This document shows positions 8,917 through 17,602 of a DNA stretch of 42,262 bases, in pieces. Numbering within the stretch: the first letter of the stretch is position 1; every line of letters begins with the position of its first letter. The stretch is from Acidobacteriota bacterium (lineage in GTDB: Bacteria; Acidobacteriota; Terriglobia; Bryobacterales; Bryobacteraceae). Where the stretch lies: NCBI GenBank assembly GCA_947470805.1, contig CANIVU010000080.1:1-42262 (forward strand). Direction: 5' to 3'. The notes below the pieces were generated by a model, which searched no databases, had not been told where the DNA came from, and saw only the letters and a program-made list of their open reading frames with translations. The position numbers were made by a program, and so were the translations under genes.

Positions 8917-9753
8917 ATGGCCGCCCCACGAGTCCTGCTTCACGCGCCGCCCGAACTCACCGCCGGCCGCTTAAAACGCCTCGGAGAAGGCATCGGCAAA
9001 GTCGTGTACGCCTCTGAGCATTGGGTCATCAAACGGCCCCGGACGCCATCGGAAATCGTCGCCCTCATCCTCCTCTGGAAGATTCTCCCTCGCCCCCTCC
9101 TCACCCGCCCATCCCGCCCACTGCGACTCCTCCGCGTCTGCCTCCAAGCCGTCATGCGCATCGTGCCCGCCAGCGTGTGGCTCAGCGCCCACGTCAAGGA
9201 GGTGTGGCGTATCTACAGCACGCGCGACCGCCGCGGCGAACGTCTGGCCCGCCAGCACCTGGAAGGCACGCCGTTAGTCCCCGAAGTCATCACCTTTCCA
9301 CCCACAGAGGTACACGTTGGCGGTTTCCTGGGCTGCCTCACCGTAACCGAAGCCACCGCGCGCGTCGAAAACACACTCCACGATCACCTTTCGAAACTGC
9401 GTGACCCGGAAGAGATTCACCGGTGGCTCAACCGCTTCCTGGATCTCCGTCAATCCGGATGGCAACGGGGGCTCTTCTCCCTCGACGCCCATCTGAAAAA
9501 CTTCGGCGTCGCCGGCGACCGCATCGTGCTCCTCGACTCGGGCGGCCTCACCGATCAATGGGACGAAGTCCACGAACGATTGGTCTTCGAAGAGGTCGTC
9601 GCCCAGCCCCACGTGCAACTCGGCCTCGGCCCGGTTCTGGCCGCCCACCCGCGAATAGCCAACGATTTCGACCAACGGTGGAAAGAAATCGTGAACCGCG
9701 AATCCGTCCTCCGTCACTGGCCCCAGACTTCCCTGTCTGCGACTGCCGAATGA
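8917..9753 (+). CDS. Protein-kinase-fold (APH/lipopolysaccharide-kinase-like) protein
   Basis: A 278-residue protein with a degenerate kinase pattern: a glycine-rich loop LGEGIGKVVYAS, a Lys in HWVIKRP, a catalytic-loop-like SLDAHLKNFGV and a DFG-like VLLDSGGL. It resembles small bacterial kinase-like proteins (YrbL or LPS-kinase-like) rather than a true Ser/Thr kinase. There is no signal peptide; a hydrophobic/basic stretch (about residues 45-90) could touch the membrane. The ATG is preceded by GGAGGG at five bases. It follows the permease by 13 bases, probably in the same transcript. The substrate is unknown, and I rely on spacing of the motifs, not on full-length similarity. Confidence 0.6.
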   Translation: MAAPRVLLHAPPELTAGRLKRLGEGIGKVVYASEHWVIKRPRTPSEIVALILLWKILPRPLLTRPSRPLRLLRVCLQAVMRIVPASVWLSAHVKEVWRIYSTRDRRGERLARQHLEGTPLVPEVITFPPTEVHVGGFLGCLTVTEATARVENTLHDHLSKLRDPEEIHRWLNRFLDLRQSGWQRGLFSLDAHLKNFGVAGDRIVLLDSGGLTDQWDEVHERLVFEEVVAQPHVQLGLGPVLAAHPRIANDFDQRWKEIVNRESVLRHWPQTSLSATAE

Positions 9754-9766
9754 CCTGACCCAACTC

Positions 9767-10195
9767 CTACAGCACCAACTCCATCACCACCGCCGTCTCT
9801 TCCGGTTCCAGGTAATACCCCTTCACCCGCTTCCGGATCCGAAACCCAAACTGTTTGTTCAATTCAATCATCCGCGCATTCCCCGCCCGGCACTCCGTCA
9901 CCACCCGTTCAAACCCATTCCCGCGCGCATACGCCAACTGCCAGGCCTTCATCACCGCCCCCAACCCCTTCCCCTGCCACGCCGGCAACAACCCGGTGGA
10001 AGCGATATACAACACGCCCCCCTCCTCCGCCTGCATCGCGCAACACCCCACGCGCTTTGCCCCCACCACCAGCCAATACACCTCACACTCCCGCCAGTAC
10101 GAAGCCGGAAACACATCCGCCGCCGGAAACACCTGCTTATCGAACTCCCGCAACCGCCGCGCCTCCCGCTCCACATCCGCCCGCACAAAAGACAT
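9767..10195 (-). CDS. GNAT-family N-acetyltransferase
   Basis: A 142-residue acetyltransferase of the GNAT fold. The acetyl-CoA-binding motif A is LYIASTGLLPAWQGKGLGAVMKAW (QGKGLG loop), and the C-terminal part ECRAGNARMIELNKQFGFRIRKRVKGYY is typical. The start is chosen at the ATG at 10195 because GGAG lies eight bases upstream; the ATG at 10201 overlaps that site. The frame stays open far upstream, but the extension is antisense to the dehydratase gene and lacks family character. The acceptor substrate is unknown. Confidence 0.82.
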   Translation of the reverse strand: MSFVRADVEREARRLREFDKQVFPAADVFPASYWRECEVYWLVVGAKRVGCCAMQAEEGGVLYIASTGLLPAWQGKGLGAVMKAWQLAYARGNGFERVVTECRAGNARMIELNKQFGFRIRKRVKGYYLEPEETAVVMELVL

Positions 10196-10237
10196 TTCCA
10201 TCTCTCCATGTTCTCGCGATACGCTGTTGAGTTCGAC

Positions 10238-11401
10238 ATGAAAATCACCCGCATCCGCACCAAAGTCGTCCACGCCCGCATGCGCAACTGGATCTTCGTC
10301 AAAGTCGAGACCGACCAACCAGGCCTCTACGGCTGGGGCGAAGCCACCCTCGAGTGGAAAACCAAGTCCGTCGTCGGCGCCGTCGAGGATCTCTCGGTGC
10401 TGCTCATCGGCCAGGATCCACGCCGCATCGAACACCTCTGGCAGATCATGCACCGCCAATACTTCTGGCGCGGCGGCATCATCAACTACACCGCCATGAG
10501 CGGTATCGATCAAGCCCTCTGGGACATCAAGGGCAAGGAACTCAACCGCCCCGTCCACGAAATTCTCGGCGGCCCCGTCCGCGATAAACTCCGCTTCTAC
10601 GACCACCTGGGCGGCGGCAAGCTCGAAGACATCTACGGCGTCCTCGAACCATCCGAATTCGCCGAGCGCGTCCACCAGAGCATGGAGGAAGGATTCACCG
10701 CCCTCAAGTCCATGCCCATCCCCGTCAGCGATCCCATCGAGTCCCCGGCCGTCCTGAAACGCGCCGCCAAGTGTGTCGAAGCCATGCGCCTCGCCGGTGG
10801 AGACGAGTTGGACATCATGCTCGACCTGCACGCCCGCACCACCCCCGCCGCCGCCATCCAGTTCGGCCGCCTCCTGGTCGACTACAACCTCTACTGGTAC
10901 GAAGAGCCCTGCTGGCCCGAATCCATCGACGGCCTCGCCGAAGTCGCCCGCGCTCTTCCCTTCCCTATCGCCACCGGTGAACGCCTGGTCGGCCGCTGGG
11001 AGTTCCGCGAGCTCTTCGAAAAGCGCGCCTGCGCCATCGCTCAGCCCGATTGCTCCCACTGCGGCGGCATCAGCGAAGTCCGCAAAATCGCCGCCATGGC
11101 CGAGGTCTATTCCATCGCCATTGCCTGCCACAACCCGCAAGGCCCCATCTCCACCGCCGCCTGCACCCACGTCGCCTTCGCCACGCCCAACTACCTCATC
11201 CAGGAAGTCGTCCGCAAAGATGTGCCCTGGCGCAAGGACGTCGTCAACGGCCAGATCCCCATCGAAAACGGCCACGCCGTCCCGCCCACCGCCCCCGGTC
11301 TCGGAATCGATATCAACGAAGCCGAAGCCGACAAGCACCCCTGGCAGCCAGAAGTGACAATGGACGTCTTCCGCCGCGACGGCTCCGTGGCGGACTGGTA
11401 A
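10238..11401 (+). CDS. Enolase-superfamily sugar-acid dehydratase (D-galactonate dehydratase-like)
   Basis: A 387-residue mandelate racemase/muconate lactonizing enzyme relative that most resembles DgoD. Metal ligands and catalytic residues fit that subgroup: Asp and His in LDLHART, Glu in WYEEPCWPE, Glu in TGERLVGRWEF, and the second catalytic His in CHNPQGPISTAA. DgoD-type enzymes dehydrate D-galactonate (or related aldonates) to 2-keto-3-deoxy acids in the cytoplasm. I start at the ATG at 10238 (MKITRIRT); an in-frame ATG at 10208 would add ten unusual residues. The Rrf2 regulator gene begins 14 bases after the stop. Exact substrate is inference, because DgoD-like, mannonate and other acid-sugar dehydratases share these motifs. 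Confidence 0.85.
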   Translation: MKITRIRTKVVHARMRNWIFVKVETDQPGLYGWGEATLEWKTKSVVGAVEDLSVLLIGQDPRRIEHLWQIMHRQYFWRGGIINYTAMSGIDQALWDIKGKELNRPVHEILGGPVRDKLRFYDHLGGGKLEDIYGVLEPSEFAERVHQSMEEGFTALKSMPIPVSDPIESPAVLKRAAKCVEAMRLAGGDELDIMLDLHARTTPAAAIQFGRLLVDYNLYWYEEPCWPESIDGLAEVARALPFPIATGERLVGRWEFRELFEKRACAIAQPDCSHCGGISEVRKIAAMAEVYSIAIACHNPQGPISTAACTHVAFATPNYLIQEVVRKDVPWRKDVVNGQIPIENGHAVPPTAPGLGIDINEAEADKHPWQPEVTMDVFRRDGSVADW

Positions 11402-11415
11402 CCTGAAGATAGTCG

Positions 11416-11889
11416 ATGCGGACACTTTCCAAGAAGACGCAATACACGCTTCGCGCCCTATACTCGCTTTCCCGCTCCTACGGCCAAGGCCCCACCCTCA
11501 GCGCCAAAATCGCTAAGGAAGAGACAATTCCCCAGGACTTCCTGGAGAACATCCTGCTCTACCTAAAGCGCGAAGGCCTCGTCAGCAGTAAAAAAGGAAA
11601 GGGGGGCGGTTACGCCCTCCTTTCCCCTCCGGAAGAAATCACACTCGGGCGCGTCATCCGGCTGATGGAAGGCCCGCTCGCCCCGCTGCCTTGCGCCAGC
11701 GAAACGGCCTACCGCAAGTGCGACGAATGCGTCGACGACCGTTTCTGCGGCACCCGCATGGTCATGCGCGAAGTCCGCAACGCCATGGCGACCATCCTCG
11801 ATAACACCACCCTCGCTCAGGTCTGCCATCGTATGGACGACGCCCGCGCCGCCGCCCACGACACTGACGGCCTCATGTTCTACATCTAA
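11416..11889 (+). CDS. Rrf2-family transcriptional regulator, probably Fe-S sensing
   Basis: A 157-residue winged-helix regulator. The N-terminus (SKKTQYTLRALYSLSRSYG) and the wing (KKGKGGGYALLSPPEEITLGRVIRLMEG) are classic Rrf2/IscR sequence. Four cysteines follow at residues 93, 102, 105 and 111, the zone where IscR, NsrR and RirA bind an iron-sulfur cluster, so redox, iron or NO sensing is plausible. It lies 14 bases after the dehydratase gene, in the same direction. No iscS/iscU or suf gene is nearby. The regulated genes are unknown. Confidence 0.88.
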   Translation: MRTLSKKTQYTLRALYSLSRSYGQGPTLSAKIAKEETIPQDFLENILLYLKREGLVSSKKGKGGGYALLSPPEEITLGRVIRLMEGPLAPLPCASETAYRKCDECVDDRFCGTRMVMREVRNAMATILDNTTLAQVCHRMDDARAAAHDTDGLMFYI

Positions 11890-11891
11890 GG

Positions 11892-11922
11892 CAAATCCTG
11901 GGTGACTGTAACCCAGGATTTG
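11892..11922. terminator. Perfect 12-bp inverted repeat between convergent genes
   Basis: CAAATCCTGGGT (11892-11903) is repeated inverted as ACCCAGGATTTG (11911-11922) around a seven-base loop. It lies directly between the stop of the rrf2 gene and the stop of the leftward DapA-family gene, the usual place for a bidirectional terminator. There is no T-run on either side, so it would be a U-tract-free terminator or a 3'-end-stabilising hairpin. Confidence 0.6.
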
Positions 11923-11933
11923 TCCGATAGATT

Positions 11934-12851
11934 TCATCCCCGCAACGTCACCGCCGCGCTGCGCAACTGCTCTTTCTGTTCAAGGCTCAACCCGCTCACA
12001 AACGGCGGAATCGGCCCGCCCTCAGCAATCCCCACTAGCGACATCGACGCATGCAGCACCCGCGCCGGCCCCCAAGCATCCCGGAAGTCTTCATGCGGGA
12101 TAAACTCCGCCCGTACCGCCTCCGCCTTCGCCACATCCCCCGCTTCCAACGCCTCAAAAATCGCCTGCGTCTTCCCCGGCGCCACGCAAACAGACCCCGA
12201 CGTAAACCCAGCCAACCCGAACTGCCGCCAATGCACAATCGCCGGCCGCTCCCCAATCCCGCTAATTACAAACTTCCGATCCACCCGTTCCAACAACGCC
12301 GTCAAATACGCATCCACCGATGGATCCTTCCGCACCACGGCATACTTGATCCCGACGCAAACCCCGTCACTAACCAACCGCGCCACAGCGTCCAACCCCG
12401 CCATCAAATCCGTCCCGAAATTCGGCTCGTCCTTCAAATAGCAAATCAGCGGCGTCTCCGCCGCGTCCGCAAACCGCCGCAACCCCGCCTCAATTCCCTT
12501 GGCATCCCGCGGGTCCGCGCACGGCAACGACATCACCGCCGGAAACTTGTACTTCTTCAACAACGGCGCCTGGTCCATCAACCGCCCAAACGATGGCCCC
12601 GCCGCCGGAATGCACCACAACGAATCGTCCAGCCCCGTCAGCCACTCCAGCATCTGGGCATACTCAGCCAGCGTAATGTGGTACAAAAACGCGTTCCCGC
12701 CATACATCAGCCGCGTCACGCCCCCCGCTCGAATATGCTCGACAATCTTCTCGCTCTCGCGGAAACTCAATGCGCCGGAATCATCGCGGCACAACGGGGG
12801 AACGGCGATCACGCCATGGCGATCGGCAAACTGCACGGGTGTGGTTTTCAT
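11934..12851 (-). CDS. Dihydrodipicolinate synthase / 2-keto-3-deoxy-aldonate aldolase family protein
   Basis: A 305-residue TIM-barrel aldolase/lyase of the DapA/NAL family. The Schiff-base lysine is visible in VCVGIKYAVV, and MYGGNAFLYHITLAEYAQML corresponds to the GTTGE...L segment, though the usual GTTGE is replaced by YGGNA. This points away from true dihydrodipicolinate synthase and towards a sugar-acid or other keto-acid substrate. The start is the ATG at 12851; GAGAGG lies 13 bases upstream, rather far. A TTG at 12872 would add seven residues. It is divergent from a muconate-cycloisomerase-like gene and close to a galactonate-dehydratase-like gene, which suits a role in acid-sugar breakdown. 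That role is inference. Confidence 0.8.
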   Translation of the reverse strand: MKTTPVQFADRHGVIAVPPLCRDDSGALSFRESEKIVEHIRAGGVTRLMYGGNAFLYHITLAEYAQMLEWLTGLDDSLWCIPAAGPSFGRLMDQAPLLKKYKFPAVMSLPCADPRDAKGIEAGLRRFADAAETPLICYLKDEPNFGTDLMAGLDAVARLVSDGVCVGIKYAVVRKDPSVDAYLTALLERVDRKFVISGIGERPAIVHWRQFGLAGFTSGSVCVAPGKTQAIFEALEAGDVAKAEAVRAEFIPHEDFRDAWGPARVLHASMSLVGIAEGGPIPPFVSGLSLEQKEQLRSAAVTLRG

Positions 12852-12899
12852 AGCAAACACATATCCTCTCAAAAATCATGGTAGTTATGAAATGTTCCA

Positions 12900-14285
12900 A
12901 TGCCGAATCTCACCCGCCGCCTCTTCCTCGCCGCCCCCGCGCTCCTGGCCAAAACGAATAAGCCCACCGACATCCGCATCGAAGATGTCCAGGTCGCCTT
13001 CGAGGACATCCGCTACCGCTTCCCCTACAAATTCGGCGGCGTCGCCGTCGACCGCGCCACCCTCGTCAACGTCACCGCCACCGTCCGCACCCGCAACGGC
13101 AAAGTCGCCAAAGGCTTCGGCTCCATGCCCCTCGGCAACGTCTGGTCCTTCCCCTCGAAGACCATGCCCTACGACACCACCCTCGGCGCCATGCGCCAGC
13201 TCGCCTCCCGCCTCGGCCCCCTCACCGCCGCCCACAAGGAATACGGCCACCCCATCGAGATCAACACAGCCCTCGAACCCCAGTATCTAAAGGCCTCCCA
13301 CGAAGTCGACCCGGCCATCCCGAAACTCTGCACTCTCGTCACCGCCAGTGCCTTCGACGCCGCCGTCCACGACGCCTTCGGCAAAGTCCACAACCGCAAC
13401 TGCTACGACACCTACGGCCCTGATCTCCTCGGCCCCACCCTCGACGTCTTCCTCGGCAAAGACTTCCAAAACGAACACCTCGATAAATACATCCTCAAAA
13501 AGCCCCGCCAAACCGTCAATCTCTACCACTCCGTCGGCGGCGCCGACCCCCTCACCACCGCCGACATCGTCAAACCCGTCGGCGACGGACTCCCCGAAAC
13601 CCTCCCCGAATGGATAAAGTTCAACGGCCTCCACCACATCAAAATCAAACTCCAGGGCGACGAACTCAAATGGGACATCGAACGCGTCGTCTCCATCGAT
13701 CGCATCGCCAATGAAGCCCGCCCCGACATTGACTGGCGCTACTGCGTCGACTTCAACGAACGCTGCCCCAACATCGACTACCTCCTCGAATTCCTCCGCC
13801 AGGTCAAAGCCAAAACCCCCAAAGGCTTCGAACGCATCGAGTACATCGAACAGCCCACCGCTCGCGACCTCAAGGCCGATCGCCGCAACGTCATGCACGA
13901 AGCCGCCAAGCTCCGCCCCGTCGTCATCGATGAGTCTCTAACCGACCTCGAAACACTCCTCCTCGCCCGCGAAATCGGCTACACCGGCGTAGCACTCAAA
14001 GCCTGCAAAGGCCAAAGCCAAGCCATGCTCATGGCCGCCGCCGGCCAGAAGTACAAGATGTTCCTCTGCGTCCAGGACCTCACCTGCCCCGGCGCGTCTC
14101 TCATCCACTCGGCAGGCATCGCCTCCCACGTCCCCGGCGTCTCCGGCATTGAGGCGAACTCCCGCCAATACCTCCCAGCCGCCAACGCCACTTGGGCCAA
14201 GACCCACCCCGGCCTGTTCAACATCAAATCCGGTACCCTCCGTACGGCCGAACTGACCGCCCCCGGTCTGAGCGCTACAAAATAA
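12900..14285 (+). CDS. Tat-exported enolase-superfamily enzyme (muconate-cycloisomerase/epimerase-like)
   Basis: A 461-residue protein whose N-terminus [14 protein letters not shown] is a twin-arginine-type signal. The barrel residues match the muconate lactonizing subgroup: KIK in HHIKIKLQG, Asp in CVDFNE, Glu in YIEQP, Asp in VVIDES and Lys in ALKACKG. That subgroup performs cycloisomerisation, racemisation, dipeptide epimerisation or o-succinylbenzoate synthesis; which one applies here is not clear. It is longer than the usual 360-400 residues because of the leader and inserts near residues 90-210. An exported location is unusual for the superfamily. It starts divergently, 48 bases from the DapA-like gene. 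Confidence 0.78.
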   Translation: MPNLTRRLFLAAPALLAKTNKPTDIRIEDVQVAFEDIRYRFPYKFGGVAVDRATLVNVTATVRTRNGKVAKGFGSMPLGNVWSFPSKTMPYDTTLGAMRQLASRLGPLTAAHKEYGHPIEINTALEPQYLKASHEVDPAIPKLCTLVTASAFDAAVHDAFGKVHNRNCYDTYGPDLLGPTLDVFLGKDFQNEHLDKYILKKPRQTVNLYHSVGGADPLTTADIVKPVGDGLPETLPEWIKFNGLHHIKIKLQGDELKWDIERVVSIDRIANEARPDIDWRYCVDFNERCPNIDYLLEFLRQVKAKTPKGFERIEYIEQPTARDLKADRRNVMHEAAKLRPVVIDESLTDLETLLLAREIGYTGVALKACKGQSQAMLMAAAGQKYKMFLCVQDLTCPGASLIHSAGIASHVPGVSGIEANSRQYLPAANATWAKTHPGLFNIKSGTLRTAELTAPGLSATK

Positions 14286-14437
14286 CGCAGCGGCCCACGA
14301 CGATCCGGGCACCAAAGCTTTGGCGGTAGGGGGGCTGCCACTACGCCATCGTTGCAATCGCCATGCCCACAGTCACGCTGGTACCTAGGCCGCACTCCGG
14401 CTGGTTCACCTTCACCGTACCAGGCAGACACGCCAGC

Positions 14438-15106
14438 CTACTGCACCAACACCGGCGTCGTCCGCTCCGCCAACCGGTCGTACAGCGGCAATAGCGACAT
14501 CGCCATCTCGTACTGCAACACCAGCGCCTCCACGGCGTCCTCCGGAAACTTCTTCTCCAGCAGGTACTCCGACAGCCGCGCGTCGTCCATCCGCGCCGCC
14601 CGCATGTGCGAAACGCTGAGAAACTGGCACCACAATGCCATATCGCTCGGATGCGCCGTCCCGCCATCGCTTTTGTTCACGCAAATGGAAAACCGGTACA
14701 GCGCCGCCACCACATCCGGCGGCAACCCTTCCTCCGGCCGCACTGTCTTGCTTGGCACAAACTGCCCCGACAACTGCATGTCCTCGCATGCCCGCTTCAT
14801 CCCGGCCTTCCAGAACTCCGCGCTGATCCGCTCATGCTCGGTGTAGCCGATCCCATGCCCGTCCGTGAACAGGTTGATCAGCTTCAACTGCTCATTGGAG
14901 TAAATAAACACAATCTCCGCGGGCTTCCCTGTCACCCGCACAAAGTAAACGTAACGAACGCCGAGTACACCCGCTAAGTCGAGCCCGTTGGCCTCGACTT
15001 CGAAATCCCGCCGCCATCGCCGGGCGGCGTATTCGGAAACTCTGGCAAGAAACAGATCAAGAAAATCTTCCGGTATCTGAACCGAAATCTGACTGTGTTG
15101 ACGCAT
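14438..15106 (-). CDS. Hypothetical protein
   Basis: A 222-residue protein I do not recognise. It is soluble-looking, with no signal peptide or membrane segment, and has mixed alpha/beta character (VRYVYFVRVTGKPAEIVFIYSNEQLKLINLF) followed by a mostly helical, acidic C-terminal half. The N-terminus (ISVQIPEDFLDLFLARVSEYAARRWRRDFEVE) has a ribbon-helix-helix-like opening, which is too weak to name. Codon use matches its neighbours and the ATG at 15106 is the only good start. The 150 bases downstream and 200 upstream hold no visible gene. Confidence 0.6.
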   Translation of the reverse strand: MRQHSQISVQIPEDFLDLFLARVSEYAARRWRRDFEVEANGLDLAGVLGVRYVYFVRVTGKPAEIVFIYSNEQLKLINLFTDGHGIGYTEHERISAEFWKAGMKRACEDMQLSGQFVPSKTVRPEEGLPPDVVAALYRFSICVNKSDGGTAHPSDMALWCQFLSVSHMRAARMDDARLSEYLLEKKFPEDAVEALVLQYEMAMSLLPLYDRLAERTTPVLVQ

Positions 15107-15312
15107 CGTGCGCAGCCTTCCCGGACCAGCGCGTCTTCGCCCCGGCCATGGCTAATAAGATACTCCGTTCCGTACCGCCTTTGCTGTAACACCCGGGAAC
15201 CTCACGCCAGCGGCGCCGCGGAATTGGAGCAACCTGGTTCGCCCATGTCCGGCAACAAACAACAAACCCTACCCCGGCGCGCCCGCCGACAGGGCGTCAC
15301 CCAAAAAGTTCC

Positions 15313-16512
15313 CTACAATCCCGCCGCCAACTCCAATTGCGCCTCCAACCCCGTCAGCTCCAACCGCTTCTCCAACCACCGGTCCCGCAAACCCAACTGT
15401 CGAGCCTCGGCAACCAACACGTCCGCCCGGTCAGCCCTCCCTGCCGCCAAAGCCGCCTGCGTATGCGCCAACGCCCGCGCCGCCGGCCCGCTCGACAAAC
15501 GCTCCAACTTTTCCAACTCCGCCGCCGCCGCCGACCACAACGCCGCCGCCTCCTCCACCTCCTGCCGCACCCGCACCCGAACCGCCCGCTCCTCCAACCG
15601 GCACCGCTCCGCCTCCGCCCCGGCCATCCCGTACAACGCCCGCGCGGCAGACCGGAACAACGGCAACTCCACGCCCACCTGAAAACCCCAAGCTCCCGTC
15701 CGGCCCGACAACGCACCAATCCGCCGCGTCACTTGCGACGTACTCAACCACGGATACAACTCATTCCGGGCCACCGCCCGCGACGCATCCGCCTGCCCGC
15801 ATGCAGCCGCCGCGCGCGCCACATCCGCCCGCCCGGCCAGTGCCCGTTCCACCAACCCGCTCACATCCCGAAACGCCACGGTGGCCTCCAATGCCAGTGA
15901 AAACGTAACCGTGCCGCTCGGCTCCAGCAATCGCGCCAACCGCCGCCGTTCGGACTCCGCCACTCCCCGCACCTTCGCCAACCCGGCCTCGGCATCAAAC
16001 ACAGCCAACTCCGCCAAGTCCGCCTCCACAGCCTCTTTCAACCCATTTGCCACCTGCCGCCGCACCACATCCAGTGCCGCCCGGCGCAATTCCACCAACT
16101 TCCCCGCCACCGCCAGTCGTTCTTCACCCACCGCCGCCCGGCGATAGGCCTGCCGTACAGCCACCGCCACCCGCTCTTCGGCCGCGCGAATTTCCGAATC
16201 CACCACCGTCCGCTTCGCCGTCACCACACGTGTCTTCAACGCAATCGAACCCGGCCGCGGCGGCACCCACTTAAACGCCATACTATTCCGCAAATCCGAC
16301 GACTCCGGATCCAGAGAAAAGTTATTCGCAATCACCCGCACCTCCGGCAGCGGCAACGCCCGCGCCGCCTGCAGTTGAAACGCCGTCACCGCCCGTGCCG
16401 CCCGTACCGCCACCAACTCCGGGTTTGTCACCAACGCCCGCGCCACCGCCTCCTCCAACGTCAACACCTGCCCCATCGCCGGCCAGGCCAGTAAAAGACA
16501 CAGACACCTCAC
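15313..16512 (-). CDS. TolC-family outer-membrane efflux protein
   Basis: A 399-residue outer-membrane channel protein. The GTG start at 16512 forms a GTGA overlap with the stop of the HlyD gene and gives a short signal peptide (MRCLCLLLAWPAMG), followed by the family opening LTLEEAVARALVTNPEL. Long Ala/Arg/Glu-rich helices follow, including VRQEVEEAAALWSAAAAELEKLE and ALAHTQAALAAGRADRADVLVAEARQL, the latter typical of the second OEP repeat. The frame is open 31 codons further upstream, but that part lies inside the HlyD gene and is Gly-rich. It is the last gene of the VTC-DUF4956-HlyD-TolC operon and should supply the outer-membrane exit duct. Confidence 0.88.
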   Translation of the reverse strand: MRCLCLLLAWPAMGQVLTLEEAVARALVTNPELVAVRAARAVTAFQLQAARALPLPEVRVIANNFSLDPESSDLRNSMAFKWVPPRPGSIALKTRVVTAKRTVVDSEIRAAEERVAVAVRQAYRRAAVGEERLAVAGKLVELRRAALDVVRRQVANGLKEAVEADLAELAVFDAEAGLAKVRGVAESERRRLARLLEPSGTVTFSLALEATVAFRDVSGLVERALAGRADVARAAAACGQADASRAVARNELYPWLSTSQVTRRIGALSGRTGAWGFQVGVELPLFRSAARALYGMAGAEAERCRLEERAVRVRVRQEVEEAAALWSAAAAELEKLERLSSGPAARALAHTQAALAAGRADRADVLVAEARQLGLRDRWLEKRLELTGLEAQLELAAGL

Positions 16513-17600
16513 CGCCCGCCTCCCGTCAAAAACTTCACATCCACCGCCTCGCCAGCATCCAACGCCCCTCCAGCCGGCAACTCCAAATACACCTCCCTGC
16601 CCCACTGCGGCAAAGTCGGCATCAGCCAGAAGCGCGGCGGAATCTGCACCACCGCATCGGCCACCCGGCGCACCGTCGTCGGCAACTCCTCCCGCCCCGG
16701 CGTCCGCCGCCTCGCCACCGCCTGCGCCCCGGCCGCGAGTTGCGCCCGTTCATTCACGTAGGCCACCAGCATCCGCGGTCCCGTCCCGTGCAGCATCACA
16801 AACGGAATACCCGCCGCGGCCACATCCCCGCTACGGGCCAAAACGGTCACAATCTCCCCATCCTCCGGGGCCACAATTCGCGACGCCTCCACCCGCGCCC
16901 GCAACACCCGCAGCGCCTCGGTCTGCTCGGCCACCCGCTCTCGCAATGGCTGCAGACGCGCGTCCCGCGCCACCGGTGCCGACGAGGTCTTGTGCTCCGC
17001 CCGCCACTCCGCCAGTCGCGCCTCCGCCGCCCGCTGCCGCGCCGCAATCGCCTCAATCCGCCCCGGCCATGCCGCCACGGTTTCCGCCATACTCCGCGCC
17101 CGCACTTCCAACTCCTCTACCCGGTCGGCCCGCGTCAATCCCTCCCGCACCAGCCGCCGTTGCCGCCCGATCTCTTCCCGCAACGCCGCCAGCTCCGACG
17201 CCTGTTGTGCCTGCGCCGCCCGCGCCGTTTCCAGTTGCCCCGCCGCGCTCTCCACATCGGCCTGAAAGCTCCGTTCCGACGCATACCCATCGGAGTTCAT
17301 CAACGCCGAACTCGCCCCCGGCTCGCTTCGCAACTGCTTCAAATGGGCCTCACCCATCGCAATTTCCCGCTCCAACACCGATGTATCCAATCGCGCCAGG
17401 AGATCCCCCGCCCGCACCCTCTGTCCAACAGCCACGCGCAACTCCGCCAGCCGCCCCGTCTCCGCCGCCGCCACCCGAAACTCCTGCGGCACAATCTGCG
17501 CCGGCGCATCCGCCACGCCCGCGTCCCCGCGCGCCAACCAAACCGCACCAATTGCCGATGCCATCCACACCAATACACTTACCAACTGTCGGGAAACCAT
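16509..17600 (-). CDS. HlyD-family periplasmic adaptor (membrane fusion protein)
   Basis: A 363-residue adaptor. One N-terminal membrane anchor (about residues 5-24) is followed by a lipoyl half-motif (ETGRLAELRVAVGQRVRAGDLLARLDTSVLE). A long alpha-hairpin comes next (about residues 75-215, rich in Ala/Arg/Glu/Gln), then the second lipoyl half (RIVAPEDGEIVTVLARSGDVAAAGIPFVML) and a beta-barrel region (GREVYLELPAGGALDAGEAVDVKFL). Such proteins bridge an inner-membrane transporter and TolC. Here no ABC, RND or MFS pump is nearby; the inner-membrane partner in the operon is DUF4956. It starts two bases after the DUF4956 stop and overlaps the tolC-like gene by four bases. Confidence 0.88.
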   Translation of the reverse strand: MVSRQLVSVLVWMASAIGAVWLARGDAGVADAPAQIVPQEFRVAAAETGRLAELRVAVGQRVRAGDLLARLDTSVLEREIAMGEAHLKQLRSEPGASSALMNSDGYASERSFQADVESAAGQLETARAAQAQQASELAALREEIGRQRRLVREGLTRADRVEELEVRARSMAETVAAWPGRIEAIAARQRAAEARLAEWRAEHKTSSAPVARDARLQPLRERVAEQTEALRVLRARVEASRIVAPEDGEIVTVLARSGDVAAAGIPFVMLHGTGPRMLVAYVNERAQLAAGAQAVARRRTPGREELPTTVRRVADAVVQIPPRFWLMPTLPQWGREVYLELPAGGALDAGEAVDVKFLTGGGR

Positions 17601-17602
17601 GG

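Noticed and set aside
10202-11425. Upstream extension of the GNAT frame over the dehydratase gene.
   Set aside because: The extension is antisense to a clear enolase-superfamily gene; a good ribosome site marks the start at 10195.
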